From: Leptolyngbya boryana PCC 6306
GTDB lineage: Bacteria; Cyanobacteriota; Cyanobacteriia; Leptolyngbyales; Leptolyngbyaceae
NCBI RefSeq assembly: GCF_000353285.1
Contig: NZ_KB731324.1
Span: 5,474,577 to 5,538,576, forward strand
DNA: 64,000 nucleotides
Reading direction: 5' to 3'
A program made the position numbers and the translations under genes. The notes beneath the pieces are model-generated. The model made no database searches and was not told the DNA's origin. It saw nothing but the letters and a program-made list of their open reading frames with translations. The first letter of the stretch is position 1. The number at the start of each line of letters is the position of its first letter. Shown here piece by piece: positions 19,562 through 28,800 of the stretch.

Positions 19562-21334
19562 ATGCGGAAGAGCATTTCGAGCTTGCTTTGGGCATCGCCC
19601 ATTGTGTTAGGAGTGAGCCTGTGGAGCCAAGCAAACGCGGCAGAAGTTAAAGAACTGCCTGCGAGTTCTGAGAACTCTCTCAGTCAGCTTGCAGCCTACG
19701 GCAGTGAAACCAGCGAAGTGAATGCTGCTGGACAAGTTACATCCGTTTCCCAACTGTCTGACGTGCGTCCAACAGATTGGGCATTTCAAGCCCTGCAATC
19801 TCTAGTTGAACGATATGGTTGCATTGCAGGCTATCCCGATCGTACCTATCGCGGCAATCGTGCATTAACCCGTTATGAGTTTGCAGCAGGTCTGAATGCT
19901 TGTCTCGATCGCGTCAATGAACTGATTGCAGCAGCAACGGCTGATTTGGTCAGAAAAGAAGACTTAGCAACCCTGCAACAACTCCAAGAACAATTTGCAG
20001 CAGAGCTGGCAACCTTACGCGGGCGAGTGGATTCTCTCGAAGCTCGAACCACGACACTAGAAAAGCAGCAATTCTCAACCACAACAAAACTCAGTGGAGA
20101 AGTTATCTTCGGTATTGCTGGTGTTGTGGGAGAAGATCGTGCGTTGAACTCTGATCAATGGCGAGTCATCAACGCGGCTCCCGCAGGTGCGGCGCGAGAA
20201 GCTGCTAGAACTGCCGCTTTTGGTGCAGCAGGGCGAGATGTGCAAGACAATACGGTATTGAGCAATCGGGTTCGATTGGATCTCAATACCAGCTTGACTG
20301 GCAAAGATCGACTCTTCACTCGTCTAGAGGCAAGCAATACAACTGCTTTTAACACTCCAGTCACCGGAACGAGCCAAACTCGTCTCGGTTACGATACAAC
20401 GAACAATCCAGACAACAGTGTGCAACTGGGCAAACTCTTCTATCGCTTCCCTCTAGGCACGAATTTGAACGTGACTGTAGATGCGATCGGGGGTGAATTC
20501 TACGATAACTTCAACACCTTTAACCCCTTGTTTGCTTCTGCCTCCACTGGAAGTGTGTCTCGATTTGGTCGTTTTTCACCGATTTATCGAGCGAGTAACA
20601 CTGGCTCAGGCAGCAATACCGGAGCAGGGGTCAGCGCAGTCTTAAAGCTGAGTGATTCTTTGAGCTTTTCTGCAGGTTACATTGCCAGAAGACCAAATGA
20701 TCCAGCAGAATCGCGTGGATTGCTAGACGGAAGCTATGGCGCGATCGCACAGTTAGCTTTCCAACCGAATCGCGATTTCGCGCTTGGCTTATCTTATGCG
20801 CGATCGTACTTTAGCGGTGCGAACAATGATGTCTCTGTCTCTGGCGCTTATGGAAGTGCTTTTGCTAACCAACCATTTGGTAACGTTGCAACTTCCGCCA
20901 ATCATTTTGGATTACAAGCGACCTATCGGTTTAGCCCTAAATTTACGGTTTCAGCATGGGGATTGTACACTCAAGCGATCGCTGAGAATGGTAAAGGACT
21001 CGCAACAGTCAATACTGGAGATAGAGCTGATATCTGGAGTTGGGCAGTGTCTCTCGGATTTCCAGATTTGGGTGGAAAAGGTAACTTAGCTGGCATCATC
21101 TTTGGTCAGCCACCTAAAGTCACGAACAGTGATTTTGGACCACCTGTATTAGGAGCAACAACAGCCCGCCGTCGGGATGAAGATACAACGCTGCATTTAG
21201 AAGGGCTGTATCGATTCCAACTTTCTGACAAGATCTCGATTACGCCCGGTCTAATCGTGATTTTTAATCCAGAAAACAACAGCAACAACGACACGCTTTA
21301 TGTCGGTGTCATTCGGACAACATTCCGATTCTAG
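19562..21334 (+). CDS. SLH-domain outer-membrane porin (OprB type, iron/ion uptake porin)
   Basis: From ATG 19562 the protein has 590 residues. A signal peptide (LLWASPIVLGVSLWSQANA) is followed by an SLH domain at about 55-115 (VSQLSDVRPTDWAFQALQS, then TRYEFAAGLNAC), a coiled coil at about 125-175 and an OprB-type beta-barrel ending in phenylalanine (TTFRF). This is the standard cyanobacterial porin; the SLH domain binds peptidoglycan-linked polysaccharide. Some relatives carry iron or other ions. The nearby TonB/Exb operon is convergent, not co-transcribed. A strong terminator follows. Confidence 0.9.
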   Translation: MRKSISSLLWASPIVLGVSLWSQANAAEVKELPASSENSLSQLAAYGSETSEVNAAGQVTSVSQLSDVRPTDWAFQALQSLVERYGCIAGYPDRTYRGNRALTRYEFAAGLNACLDRVNELIAAATADLVRKEDLATLQQLQEQFAAELATLRGRVDSLEARTTTLEKQQFSTTTKLSGEVIFGIAGVVGEDRALNSDQWRVINAAPAGAAREAARTAAFGAAGRDVQDNTVLSNRVRLDLNTSLTGKDRLFTRLEASNTTAFNTPVTGTSQTRLGYDTTNNPDNSVQLGKLFYRFPLGTNLNVTVDAIGGEFYDNFNTFNPLFASASTGSVSRFGRFSPIYRASNTGSGSNTGAGVSAVLKLSDSLSFSAGYIARRPNDPAESRGLLDGSYGAIAQLAFQPNRDFALGLSYARSYFSGANNDVSVSGAYGSAFANQPFGNVATSANHFGLQATYRFSPKFTVSAWGLYTQAIAENGKGLATVNTGDRADIWSWAVSLGFPDLGGKGNLAGIIFGQPPKVTNSDFGPPVLGATTARRRDEDTTLHLEGLYRFQLSDKISITPGLIVIFNPENNSNNDTLYVGVIRTTFRF

Positions 21335-21369
21335 TTGCAGTTGAACTAAAGTTTCCGTGTTCACTCCAA

Positions 21370-21401
21370 CCCTCTTGTCTCAAAGCAAGAGGGCTTTTTT
21401 T
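21370..21401 (+). terminator. Intrinsic terminator of the porin gene
   Basis: CCCTCTTG at 21370-21377 pairs with CAAGAGGG at 21386-21393 and is followed by a run of seven T. It lies 36 bases after the porin stop. Confidence 0.88.
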
Positions 21402-21477
21402 CATAGAACAAGTAGCAGTATTTCAATTGTTTCTTCGCTACTATTCTAGTAATCATTCACGCCAAGGTACTGCTCTG

Positions 21478-22029
21478 ATGATTCTACAAAGCTTGCTAGT
21501 CATAACCGATAAAATGTTCATTCCTTCCAATGATTGGATGAACATTGCATTTCGTTTAACGCTATCGCTAATCGTAGGTTGCCTGATTGGAATCAATCGC
21601 CAAAAAGGAGGCAGACCCGCAGGAATGCGAACCTTTATGTTAGTGAGTATGGGGTCTGCTTTGTTCGTAATGCTTCCGTTGCAAGAAGGAGATAGTCCCT
21701 ATGCTACCACGAATGCTCTGAGCCGTACCATTCAAGGCGTAACGACAGGCGTTGGCTTTCTGGGTGCAGGACTAATCTTGCAGCAGTCCTCGAAGAAGTC
21801 TGAACTCCCCAAAGTTCGAGGATTAACAACTGCGGCTTCAATTTGGATCGCAGCCGCATTAGGAGCCGCGATCGGGTGTGGTTTTTGGCAAACTGGACTG
21901 GTAGGTGCAGTTTTAACGTTGCTCACTTTAAGTGGAGTGAAGCGAGTTCAGAGATCGATTGTCATTCGATTGCCGCAAACTGGAAATTCTGCCCAGCAAG
22001 AGCGGGATAGAGATAGAGATCGCACCTAG
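21478..22029 (+). CDS. MgtC/SapB-family membrane protein
   Basis: The 183-residue protein starts at ATG 21478. It has four to five membrane helices and the MgtC signature: RLTLSLIVGCLIGINRQKGG, RPAGMRTFMLVSMGSALF, and GVGFLGAGLI. MgtC proteins are linked to magnesium limitation and to control of the F-type ATPase in several bacteria. The usual C-terminal soluble domain is missing and is replaced by a short charged tail ending in a repeat of Arg-Asp (ERDRDRDRT). It is convergent with the lipoprotein gene at 22031, with one base between the stops. Confidence 0.8.
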   Translation: MILQSLLVITDKMFIPSNDWMNIAFRLTLSLIVGCLIGINRQKGGRPAGMRTFMLVSMGSALFVMLPLQEGDSPYATTNALSRTIQGVTTGVGFLGAGLILQQSSKKSELPKVRGLTTAASIWIAAALGAAIGCGFWQTGLVGAVLTLLTLSGVKRVQRSIVIRLPQTGNSAQQERDRDRDRT

Positions 22030-22030
22030 C

Positions 22031-22684
22031 TTAATCGTTAAGTTCCTGCCAGCCTGTTTCGTCTTTAATCTGCGCTCCTGGAGGAACTGCCGATTTGCTC
22101 TCTGAAGTTGAAGAGGATGGAGTTGCAGCAGTAGTCGTAGTGTCTGGAGTTGCTGCTGGAGAAGGTAAAGCAGAGGTTGTCTTTTCTGAAACTGTCACTG
22201 TTCTGACTTCTTGCCAATTCACCTGTCCCTCGGGTTCAATTTTGACTAAGATTGCATCTGTCTTGTCCTTGCGAGTCAGTTGACACTCAAAACTATCACC
22301 AGGTTTTATGGCTCGATAGCTGCCGCCGCAAGTCACTCGCAATCCATTTTGTGGTGTAGCTTTGATCTTTTCTTGAAATTCAGCTTCTAGCTTTGCCAAA
22401 TTGAGCAATCGCCAAGAATTGGGAATTTCCCATTTTGCTTTCCCTTCATTCTCTTGCTGAACGGTCACAAAGAAACCACCATCAGGATTTAGCTCGCCAG
22501 TACACTCAAACGTACTATCAGGTTGAATTTTGATGTTTGTCGGGCAATGGACAGATTTCACCGAAATGCCATTTTGCTGATTCAAGCTGGTTTTGATTTC
22601 TTCTTGTAGGCTAGTCACGTCAAACGTTTTTTCACACCCAGAAAGAATCGCTGTTCCAGCCAAGAGTAAGAGAAATTTTCGCAT
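22031..22684 (-). CDS. DUF4333-type lipoprotein, last gene of the Exb operon
   Basis: The 217-residue protein has a lipoprotein signal, LLLLAGTAILSGC, with Cys17. Two repeats follow, each resembling DUF4333: SVKSVHCPTNIKIQPDSTF-ECTGEL and RVTCGGSYRAIKPGDSFECQL. Each repeat has a cysteine pair that could form a disulfide. The C-terminus, after about 165, is a low-complexity Ser/Thr/Pro/Ala linker. The start lies two bases after the exbD stop, so the gene is clearly in the operon. A role as outer- or inner-membrane accessory of the energised system is inferred. Confidence 0.7.
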   Translation of the reverse strand: MRKFLLLLAGTAILSGCEKTFDVTSLQEEIKTSLNQQNGISVKSVHCPTNIKIQPDSTFECTGELNPDGGFFVTVQQENEGKAKWEIPNSWRLLNLAKLEAEFQEKIKATPQNGLRVTCGGSYRAIKPGDSFECQLTRKDKTDAILVKIEPEGQVNWQEVRTVTVSEKTTSALPSPAATPDTTTTAATPSSSTSESKSAVPPGAQIKDETGWQELND

Positions 22685-22686
22685 GG

Positions 22687-23100
22687 TTAATTACTTTCGA
22701 TCGCAAGTGAAACTCGTTCTCCACCAATTTGCTGCATCGACCCTAAAACTTTCGCAAGCTGCTGATAAGAGACGGTGCGATCAGCTTTCAACAACACAGA
22801 TCCTTGTGGACTTTTCGCGAGATAGCTCTGAATCTGCTGAGCCAGTTCGGTTTCAGAGACAAGTTTTTCCCGGATCGCAGTCTGCCCTTGTGCATTCAAG
22901 CCCACCACTAGAGATTCTGGAGTTCTTGCACTGGAGGGAGTTGACTTGGCATTGGGCAGATTGACGTTGAGCGTGCGTTGTTGATCGCTGAGCGTCATCG
23001 CCACAATAATAAAGAACGTGAGAATTGTCATAATCACGTCCATCATGGGAACTAAATTGACCTCTGGAATACCAGAATTTGACTTCGATTTAGAAAACAT
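22687..23100 (-). CDS. exbD: ExbD/TolR-family protein
   Basis: The 137-residue protein starts at ATG 23098-23100. It has one membrane helix with the essential aspartate in NLVPMMDVIMTILTFFIIVA and a periplasmic C-terminal domain (VLLKADRTVSYQQLAKVL). It pairs with the ExbB homologue five bases upstream to use the proton gradient. TolR cannot be strictly separated from ExbD by sequence, but a TonB-like gene in the same operon favours ExbD. Confidence 0.85.
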   Translation of the reverse strand: MFSKSKSNSGIPEVNLVPMMDVIMTILTFFIIVAMTLSDQQRTLNVNLPNAKSTPSSARTPESLVVGLNAQGQTAIREKLVSETELAQQIQSYLAKSPQGSVLLKADRTVSYQQLAKVLGSMQQIGGERVSLAIESN

Positions 23101-23105
23101 AAGCG

Positions 23106-23798
23106 CTATAGAAGAGATTGATTCGCGATCGCACGATTTTCCAACGACAGTTCCGATTCTGCTTTCAACCGCTTGTACCAAATGTGGCGGTAAATTAGCT
23201 CTAATCGGCACCCCACTTTAGAAAAGTAATCGACCTGTTTCGCTTGTAGTGTCACACACAGTCGAAAAATTAATAATGCAACGATCGCAACAATCATGCC
23301 TCCTGCCGTTGTGGTCAAAGCTTCCCCAATCCCTCCCGCAGCCTTAGAGGTATCGACAGATGAGCCGCCACCCCCAATTTTCAAGTTAATGAAAGTGATA
23401 ATTAGACCCGTCACAGTTCCCAGCAGCCCAAGCAACGGCGCAACCGCAATCACTGTTTCCAATAACTTGTCCCCTTTTCGCATTAGGACAAACTCTTCTT
23501 CGCCTGCGGTTGCAAGTGCCAAATGAAATGTTTCCGGCTCTGGATAATCAAGTTGCAGTGCTGCGAGCAGAAAACGACCAATCGGCTGATCCGCTGCTCG
23601 AAGCGCGATCGCGGTTGCCTCATCTAAACTGTATTGTGCTGCATCCAAGACATCATGAGCGATCTTATCTTCGACTCGGAGGACTTGAACCCAAAAGATA
23701 GTTCGCTCAATCCCACAGGCGATCGTTGCCACTGACAACCCTGTTAGCGGAATCATCACCGGCCCACCTTTGGCAATCAAATCAAACAGAATAGACAT
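23106..23798 (-). CDS. exbB: ExbB/TolQ/MotA-family proton channel protein
   Basis: From ATG 23796-23798 the protein has 230 residues and three membrane helices. APLLGLLGTVTGLIITFI and GGIGEALTTTAGGMIVAIVA are the conserved helices of the family. It forms the proton channel with ExbD and drives a TonB-like periplasm-spanning protein. The gene lies between the TonB-like gene (22-base gap) and exbD (5-base gap). The cytoplasmic loop is rich in acidic residues. Confidence 0.87.
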   Translation of the reverse strand: MSILFDLIAKGGPVMIPLTGLSVATIACGIERTIFWVQVLRVEDKIAHDVLDAAQYSLDEATAIALRAADQPIGRFLLAALQLDYPEPETFHLALATAGEEEFVLMRKGDKLLETVIAVAPLLGLLGTVTGLIITFINLKIGGGGSSVDTSKAAGGIGEALTTTAGGMIVAIVALLIFRLCVTLQAKQVDYFSKVGCRLELIYRHIWYKRLKAESELSLENRAIANQSLL

Positions 23799-23820
23799 AG
23801 GACATCCAAGATTAAGAGAA

Positions 23821-24960
23821 CTAAACTGGCAAGTTTTTCCAAGCGACAACGAGCGTGTTTGCACCGTCTTTTGTTGGAACTAGATTGAGATAAAGTGTCA
23901 CTGATCCTTTCTTAACTTGATAGAGGCTACCTCCCCCATACTGCTGCGGTAAATCTGTTACTTCATAGCCATTGTTCTGCAAGTTCGATCGAAAGTATTC
24001 ATCCATCATCGTGTCTGCCTGGCTTGCGACTAAGCTAATGTTACGGATTCCGGCTTTCTGAACTTGCCCGTCATAAAACAAGGTCGGCTGTGCAAACAAA
24101 GTGGGATCAGCGGCTTGAGCATCTAGATTGCTCAAAATCTCGGATACTTCAGGCGGAACTTCTACCGCTTTTTTCAAATCTTCTAGTGTTCGAGGCGCAT
24201 CTGCTAAAACATAAACCGTTCCTTTCTCACTTTGGAGAATACTCAGAAATTGCGCTTGCCCGTTGCGAGAAACTTGATAAACTGCGCGATCGACTGACTG
24301 GACTGTCAGCTTACTCTCATATTTCTTTTTCGCTAGCTCCTTAGTAAAGAAATCAGAGACCTTTGCGAGAGCATCGCTCGTTTGCAGACAAGACTGTAGC
24401 CCAAAACAACCCGGTTGAGCCGTTGGATAGATAGGGAAATCTGCCCAGTTGTTGCTGTCTGACTCAGCGGGTTTCGTCTCAGCAGGTTTCGTCGGTGATT
24501 GAGGGATCGGAGGTTTTGGACGATCGACAGGGCTTGCAACAGGCGGAATTGTTGTTTCTCGAACGGGTGTAATTCTTTGAGGTTGGGTTGGAGTTAAAGG
24601 CTTGGGCGGTGCTTTGGTCACTGCCGTCTTGTTCAAAGTCGGCAACTGAGTCACACGAACTTGTTTTTCTTGTTCTTTGGGAGGTGTGGGTTTTGGCTCA
24701 TTCCCAGTTGGGATCAGCATCAATCCTACATGCAATCCTAGAGAAACTAGCACTGTTAACCAAACCCATTTAGCAGTACTACTCGGTTTAGCCACTTGAA
24801 ACAGGGGTGAGATCTTCTCATCGGAGATCGCAACCTTATCCAGCACCGCGATCGCGCTACTATCATTCGGATTAACGCTCTTGTTTGCTGAAGACTCAAG
24901 CTGAGACTTGTGTGAATTTTGATCTGAAGTAAACAAAGCAACAACCCTACCTGTGATCAT
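23821..24960 (-). CDS. TonB-like proline-rich energy transducer
   Basis: From ATG 24958-24960 the protein has 379 residues. One membrane helix (WVWLTVLVSLGLHVGLMLIP, about 63-82) ends in a small polar turn, followed by a long Pro/Lys/Thr-rich linker (KPTPPKEQEK, LPTLNKTAVTK). The C-terminal domain, about 175-379, does not look like the usual TonB fold; it has a cysteine pair GCFGLQSC. The short hairpin GGGGC-N5-GCCCC just upstream masks the AGGGG sequence. It is first in the Exb operon. TonB-like is by architecture and context. Confidence 0.65.
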   Translation of the reverse strand: MITGRVVALFTSDQNSHKSQLESSANKSVNPNDSSAIAVLDKVAISDEKISPLFQVAKPSSTAKWVWLTVLVSLGLHVGLMLIPTGNEPKPTPPKEQEKQVRVTQLPTLNKTAVTKAPPKPLTPTQPQRITPVRETTIPPVASPVDRPKPPIPQSPTKPAETKPAESDSNNWADFPIYPTAQPGCFGLQSCLQTSDALAKVSDFFTKELAKKKYESKLTVQSVDRAVYQVSRNGQAQFLSILQSEKGTVYVLADAPRTLEDLKKAVEVPPEVSEILSNLDAQAADPTLFAQPTLFYDGQVQKAGIRNISLVASQADTMMDEYFRSNLQNNGYEVTDLPQQYGGGSLYQVKKGSVTLYLNLVPTKDGANTLVVAWKNLPV

Positions 24961-25017
24961 GAAGAAAAGGGGCAAAATGCCCCTAACTGTAGATACTGGA
25001 GAAACCGCGATCGAACT

Positions 25018-26154
25018 TTAGCGAGAAGCCTGAATCCGATCAAAGACTGCACCATCATCAAAAAATCGCTTCTGCGCTTCTGCCCAACCTCCAAAATCTT
25101 TGATCGTGTACAGCTTATTCACTTTTGGAAACTTCTTATCAAATTCCTTCGTAATGCTCGTATTGACGGGACGAAATCCGACTTTTGCAAATTCCCGTTG
25201 AGCTTCTGGGGTGTAAAGGAACTGAACAAATGCTTCTGCAACTTCCCGCGTCTTGCGTTTATTGACGACTTTATCCACGACTGCGATCGGGTTATCGATC
25301 GAGATATTATTCTGCGGGATCACGGTAAAGAACCCTGTTTCACCCTTTTGTGACGCTAAGATGACCTCGTTTTCGTAGTTAATCAGCACATCGCCCTGAT
25401 TCTTCTTGAAGAAAATGTCACTCAGCTCCCGCGCATCTTTAGCAAGCACAGGAGCATTCTTAAACACTTGCGTCACATAGTCTTGAGCTTTCGCATCATC
25501 GCCACCTGTCTTACTGACTGCACCCCATAATGCCAGAAAGTTCCAACGGGCAACCCCAGAGGTTTTCGGGTTTGCTGTGACAACGCTAATTCCTGGCTTC
25601 GCTAGATCCGACCATCCTCGGACATTTTTAGGATTACCGGGACGGGTCACGAGTGCCACAACCGAACGACTCACCACTGCATCATTTGGAGCTTCTTTCT
25701 CCCAACCTGGATCAATCAATCCAGCTTTTTGAATGCGATCGACATCGAATCCAAGTGCAAGATGCACAATATCTGCTTCTAGTCCATCGATCACGGCTCT
25801 AGTCTGAGTGCCTGAACCGGCATAGCTTTCGACAAACTTAACCTCTTGGTTCCGTTCGCGCTTCCATTTCTGCTGAAACAATGGGATGACTTTTGAGTAA
25901 GCTTCTTTCGTCACCGCAAAGGATACTAGAGTAAGCTCAACAGTCTGCGGGTTTTGGCTGATCAACTGCTGCTTTGGCACAGGCGGCTGATCAGCAGTCT
26001 TGCCTTTATTCCGTAAAGTGTCGATCGCAGCAGAAGCAGGGATCGACAAACTGAAAGTGACTCCAGTAGCTACTAGAAGACTAGGAACTTTTAGGCTAGA
26101 AACTTGATGCTGAACCTTATCGAGCAGCGATTGGGCAAAAGAACGATTTTTCAT
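25018..26154 (-). CDS. sbpA: Sulfate ABC transporter substrate-binding protein 1
   Basis: The 378-residue protein has an N-terminal signal (SLLVATGVTFSLSIPASA) and the sulfate-binding family pattern: KFVESYAGSGTQTRAVIDG, LALGFDVDRIQKAGLI, KTSGVARWNFLALWG and GDVLINYENEVILA. It should capture sulfate or thiosulfate in the periplasm for CysTWA. It is separated from the permease operon by two genes and faces the other way. A TAATCTACGAT half-site of the sulfur motif lies 22 bases upstream. It is about 60% like the second binding protein by eye; the specificity split is unknown. Confidence 0.92.
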   Translation of the reverse strand: MKNRSFAQSLLDKVQHQVSSLKVPSLLVATGVTFSLSIPASAAIDTLRNKGKTADQPPVPKQQLISQNPQTVELTLVSFAVTKEAYSKVIPLFQQKWKRERNQEVKFVESYAGSGTQTRAVIDGLEADIVHLALGFDVDRIQKAGLIDPGWEKEAPNDAVVSRSVVALVTRPGNPKNVRGWSDLAKPGISVVTANPKTSGVARWNFLALWGAVSKTGGDDAKAQDYVTQVFKNAPVLAKDARELSDIFFKKNQGDVLINYENEVILASQKGETGFFTVIPQNNISIDNPIAVVDKVVNKRKTREVAEAFVQFLYTPEAQREFAKVGFRPVNTSITKEFDKKFPKVNKLYTIKDFGGWAEAQKRFFDDGAVFDRIQASR

Positions 26155-26175
26155 AGATTGAGAATACTTTTAGAA

Positions 26176-26186
26176 TAATCTACGAT
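26176..26186 (-). promoter_or_regulatory. TAATCTACGAT half-site before sbpA (copy 1)
   Basis: The sequence is the reverse complement of ATCGTAGATTA, the flank seen at the strong dyads. The second half of the 22-bp dyad is degenerate here. A second, inverted TAGTAGATTA lies at 26202. Confidence 0.4.
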
Positions 26187-26398
26187 TGATTGATCGGCAT
26201 TTAGTAGATTAGTTTGTATCAAGAGAATCTCACAAGTCGCATGAGAAAACAAGACCTGAAAAAATATTTTTTAGATGCGATTTGCCAATTTTTGAATGAC
26301 TAGCAATTCATGCAATTTAAAGTATCGATACGAGTTCAATTGAGAAACAGTAATTTCTTACTCGCCTATAAGAGATTAGATATGGGGACTCATATTAA

Positions 26399-26505
26399 GA
26401 GGATGTTTGAAACGTATCGCTCATCGCATTCACCCGCCCCCGGAATTCCATTCCAGAGCGAGATAGAACGGAGTGAGGAAATTGTTGGTACGTTTCAAGG
26501 CTCCA
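26399..26505. repeat. MITE-like element with 10-bp inverted ends
   Basis: TTGAAACGTA at 26407-26416 is inverted as TACGTTTCAA at 26489-26498. Between them is CCGGAATTCCATTCCAG next to GCATTCACCCGCCC. The left end GAGGATGTTT and the core are shared with the element at 7554-7730. It contains no open frame of its own. Confidence 0.6.
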
Positions 26506-26616
26506 AATAAATGACGAGATAAGTAACGAGCTTTACTTTTCATTGCTCCTAGGAGTATGACATACTTGGCAAATAATACGGTATTCCGACCGACTTAGTG
26601 TTATTTGTGATTCTCC

Positions 26617-27900
26617 ATGATAATTGACGCTCAAGGACTTGCGGTGACAAGCACCCGACCTGATTTTTCTGTTCAACTCAGGACTGAACTCGATCGATTT
26701 ATTGACCAAGCTCTTTACTACGGCAATCAAGCCGAAACAGCGATTCTGCAAGTGCTGGCACTCGATCCAACCTGCGCGATCGCTCAAGCATACGCTGCCG
26801 CTTACTACCTATCCCAGGAAACCGCGATCGCGCGTCAAACCGCGATGCATCACCTTAAAGTGGCTGAGCGTTATGCTGCAACGGCAACTGAACGAGAACA
26901 GTGGTACATTCGCGCGATTTCAGCTTGGGCAGGCGGCGCAATTTCTGAAGCCATCGACCTACATGAAGCGATCGCAGAGAACTATCCACAAGACCTGATT
27001 TCTGTGCAGCAAGGACAATATCACTACTTCTATCGAGGCGAATCTGATCCGTTACTCAAAATTGCCGAGAAAGTTCTTCCTGCCAATGCCGACAATCCCC
27101 ATCTGCACTATTTATATGGAATGATTGCGTTTGGCTTGGAGCAATGCGGAGACTTAGATCGCGCTATGCAGACTGGACTGCAAGCGATCGCGCTGAATCG
27201 ATTCGACCCGTGGGCGCAACATGCGATCGCGCATATCCTTGAAGAACAAAATCGCCCAGAAGATGGAATTCTCTGGATGGAAAGCCATTCAGACACTTGG
27301 GAGCAGTGCAATTCGATGCTGTATACCCACAATTGGTGGCATGTCGCACTTTACTACCTAGCACTGGGCAATCATCAGAAAGTCTTAGAGCTTTATGACC
27401 AAAAGGTTTGGGGACGGGCGAATCCGTCGTCGTCAAAAGATCAAGTCGGTGCGATCGCGACCTTACTGCGCTTAGAAGTGCAAGGCGTTGATGTGGGGAA
27501 ACGCTGGCAGGCTCTTGCTCCTCATCTGGGTTCGCGTTTACACGAACATGCGCTACCTTTTCAAGATTTGCACTATATTTATGCACTCGCACGGGCTGGA
27601 TACACAGACTGGGTGAATGAATTTCTTCAAAGTCTCACATCGCACGCACAGCAACTTCCGGCAACATCGCAATTCACCTGGCTGCAAATTGTCTTGCCTG
27701 TTGCCAAAGGCTTAATTGCATACACTCAACAAGATTGGTCAACGACAGTTTCGGCAATGCAGCCTCGACTCTCTTATCTACATACCGTCGGTGGGAGTCG
27801 GACTCAACAGAAAATGTTTGGTCAGATTTATCAACAAGCTGTTCTACGCAATCAGTCTGGCAAAGTGCGGCAGTTATGGCGAACGGTTAAAGCTGGCTAA
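26617..27900 (+). CDS. TPR protein of the TTC38 type
   Basis: This 427-residue soluble protein is built of helical repeats (AIAQAYAAAYYLSQETAIAR; HLHYLYGMIAFGLEQCGDLD; DPWAQHAIAHILEEQNRPED). The segments RGESDPLL and MLYTHNWWHVALYYLALGNH resemble TTC38, a family with unknown biochemical role found in bacteria and animals. The histidines in HAIAHILEE and THNWWH are conserved in the family as I recall it. It lies between two sulfate-binding-protein genes, and its end overlaps the convergent next gene by 14 bases. Confidence 0.75.
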   Translation: MIIDAQGLAVTSTRPDFSVQLRTELDRFIDQALYYGNQAETAILQVLALDPTCAIAQAYAAAYYLSQETAIARQTAMHHLKVAERYAATATEREQWYIRAISAWAGGAISEAIDLHEAIAENYPQDLISVQQGQYHYFYRGESDPLLKIAEKVLPANADNPHLHYLYGMIAFGLEQCGDLDRAMQTGLQAIALNRFDPWAQHAIAHILEEQNRPEDGILWMESHSDTWEQCNSMLYTHNWWHVALYYLALGNHQKVLELYDQKVWGRANPSSSKDQVGAIATLLRLEVQGVDVGKRWQALAPHLGSRLHEHALPFQDLHYIYALARAGYTDWVNEFLQSLTSHAQQLPATSQFTWLQIVLPVAKGLIAYTQQDWSTTVSAMQPRLSYLHTVGGSRTQQKMFGQIYQQAVLRNQSGKVRQLWRTVKAG

Positions 27901-28681
27901 AGCACGAATTCGTCACATCGTCATAGAGATCAGCGATCGCTGCATAATCTTCTGTAGTGACAGCCGCAAAGCGCTGAATCTGCATTGCAGTCATAGCTGC
28001 TGATAATTCTGAATCTGGATGCAGTAATGCTGATTGAATTTTCTCAATCACTGGATCGCCTAAATGTGTTGCCACCACAATCGGCGGCATCGGACAAGCC
28101 CGACTCGACTCGATGATTTTCACATGATGTGCCAGTTCGGGAAAGACGCGAAATTCCCGCTCCAGTACCGTACTATCAATCGCAGCACAATCTGCTTTGC
28201 GCTCAATTACCCAACGAATCGATCGCTGATGTGAGCCAGATTGAATCGCATGTTTGAAAAATTGTGGACGTTGTTCCTGAAGTAAGCGATCCCGAAGCAA
28301 GTAGTAGCCACTATTCGAGCCAGGATCGTTATAACAAACGGTTGAATTTGCTAAATCCGAGAACGTTTGAAACGAACTCTCCGCATGAACAATGATATCG
28401 GAGAAGTAAATCGGCGTATTTTGATACCGCTCAGCTTGCATCACTGGAGCCGCGATCGCGCTGAACTGCCGAGGTCGAATTCGCCCGTACCGAACAAACG
28501 GCAATCCACAAATAAAAGCTAGATCGATCGCGTCTTCATAAAGTCGCGAATCCTTCAACGGATCACATTCGCCGACCATCAAATCAGCCTGACAGCCCAA
28601 GACTCGCCCCAAATAAAGAGTCACAGCTTGATAAAACTCCAACCAATTTGGAGCCAAGTATGAAATCGCATGAAAAGACAC
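27887..28681 (-). CDS. PhnD/SsuA-like substrate-binding protein without signal peptide
   Basis: I take the GTG at 28679-28681 because AGGA lies eight bases before it; a TTG six codons upstream is also possible. The 264 residues have the PhnD-type pattern: DLAFICGLPFVRYGR, YFSDIIVHAESSFQTFSDL, STVCYNDPGSNSGYYLLRD. There is no signal peptide, unlike normal binding proteins, so it may act as a cytoplasmic sensor or the true N-terminus may differ. No permease is adjacent. It overlaps the TTC38-like gene end to end. Confidence 0.75.
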   Translation of the reverse strand: MSFHAISYLAPNWLEFYQAVTLYLGRVLGCQADLMVGECDPLKDSRLYEDAIDLAFICGLPFVRYGRIRPRQFSAIAAPVMQAERYQNTPIYFSDIIVHAESSFQTFSDLANSTVCYNDPGSNSGYYLLRDRLLQEQRPQFFKHAIQSGSHQRSIRWVIERKADCAAIDSTVLEREFRVFPELAHHVKIIESSRACPMPPIVVATHLGDPVIEKIQSALLHPDSELSAAMTAMQIQRFAAVTTEDYAAIADLYDDVTNSCFSQL

Positions 28682-28800
28682 AATCTGATTCCTCAGCAAG
28701 CATTAGAGTTATTGTAATCCCAAGTAAACCGATCAAATAATAGGAGTATTTTCTTGCGCTTTATCTCTTTCTCCGATACGATTGAAAACTGAGATAAGGA

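Larger units (their letters stand above)
26155..26616. other. Intergenic region with sulfur half-sites and a repeat element
   Basis: The left part has the sbpA promoter region with TAATCTACGAT (26176) and TAGTAGATTA (26202). The right part contains a MITE-like element at 26399-26505. The gene at 26617 has only a weak ribosome site. No further gene is visible; the open frame 26310-26510 runs through the repeat and is not credible. Confidence 0.5.
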
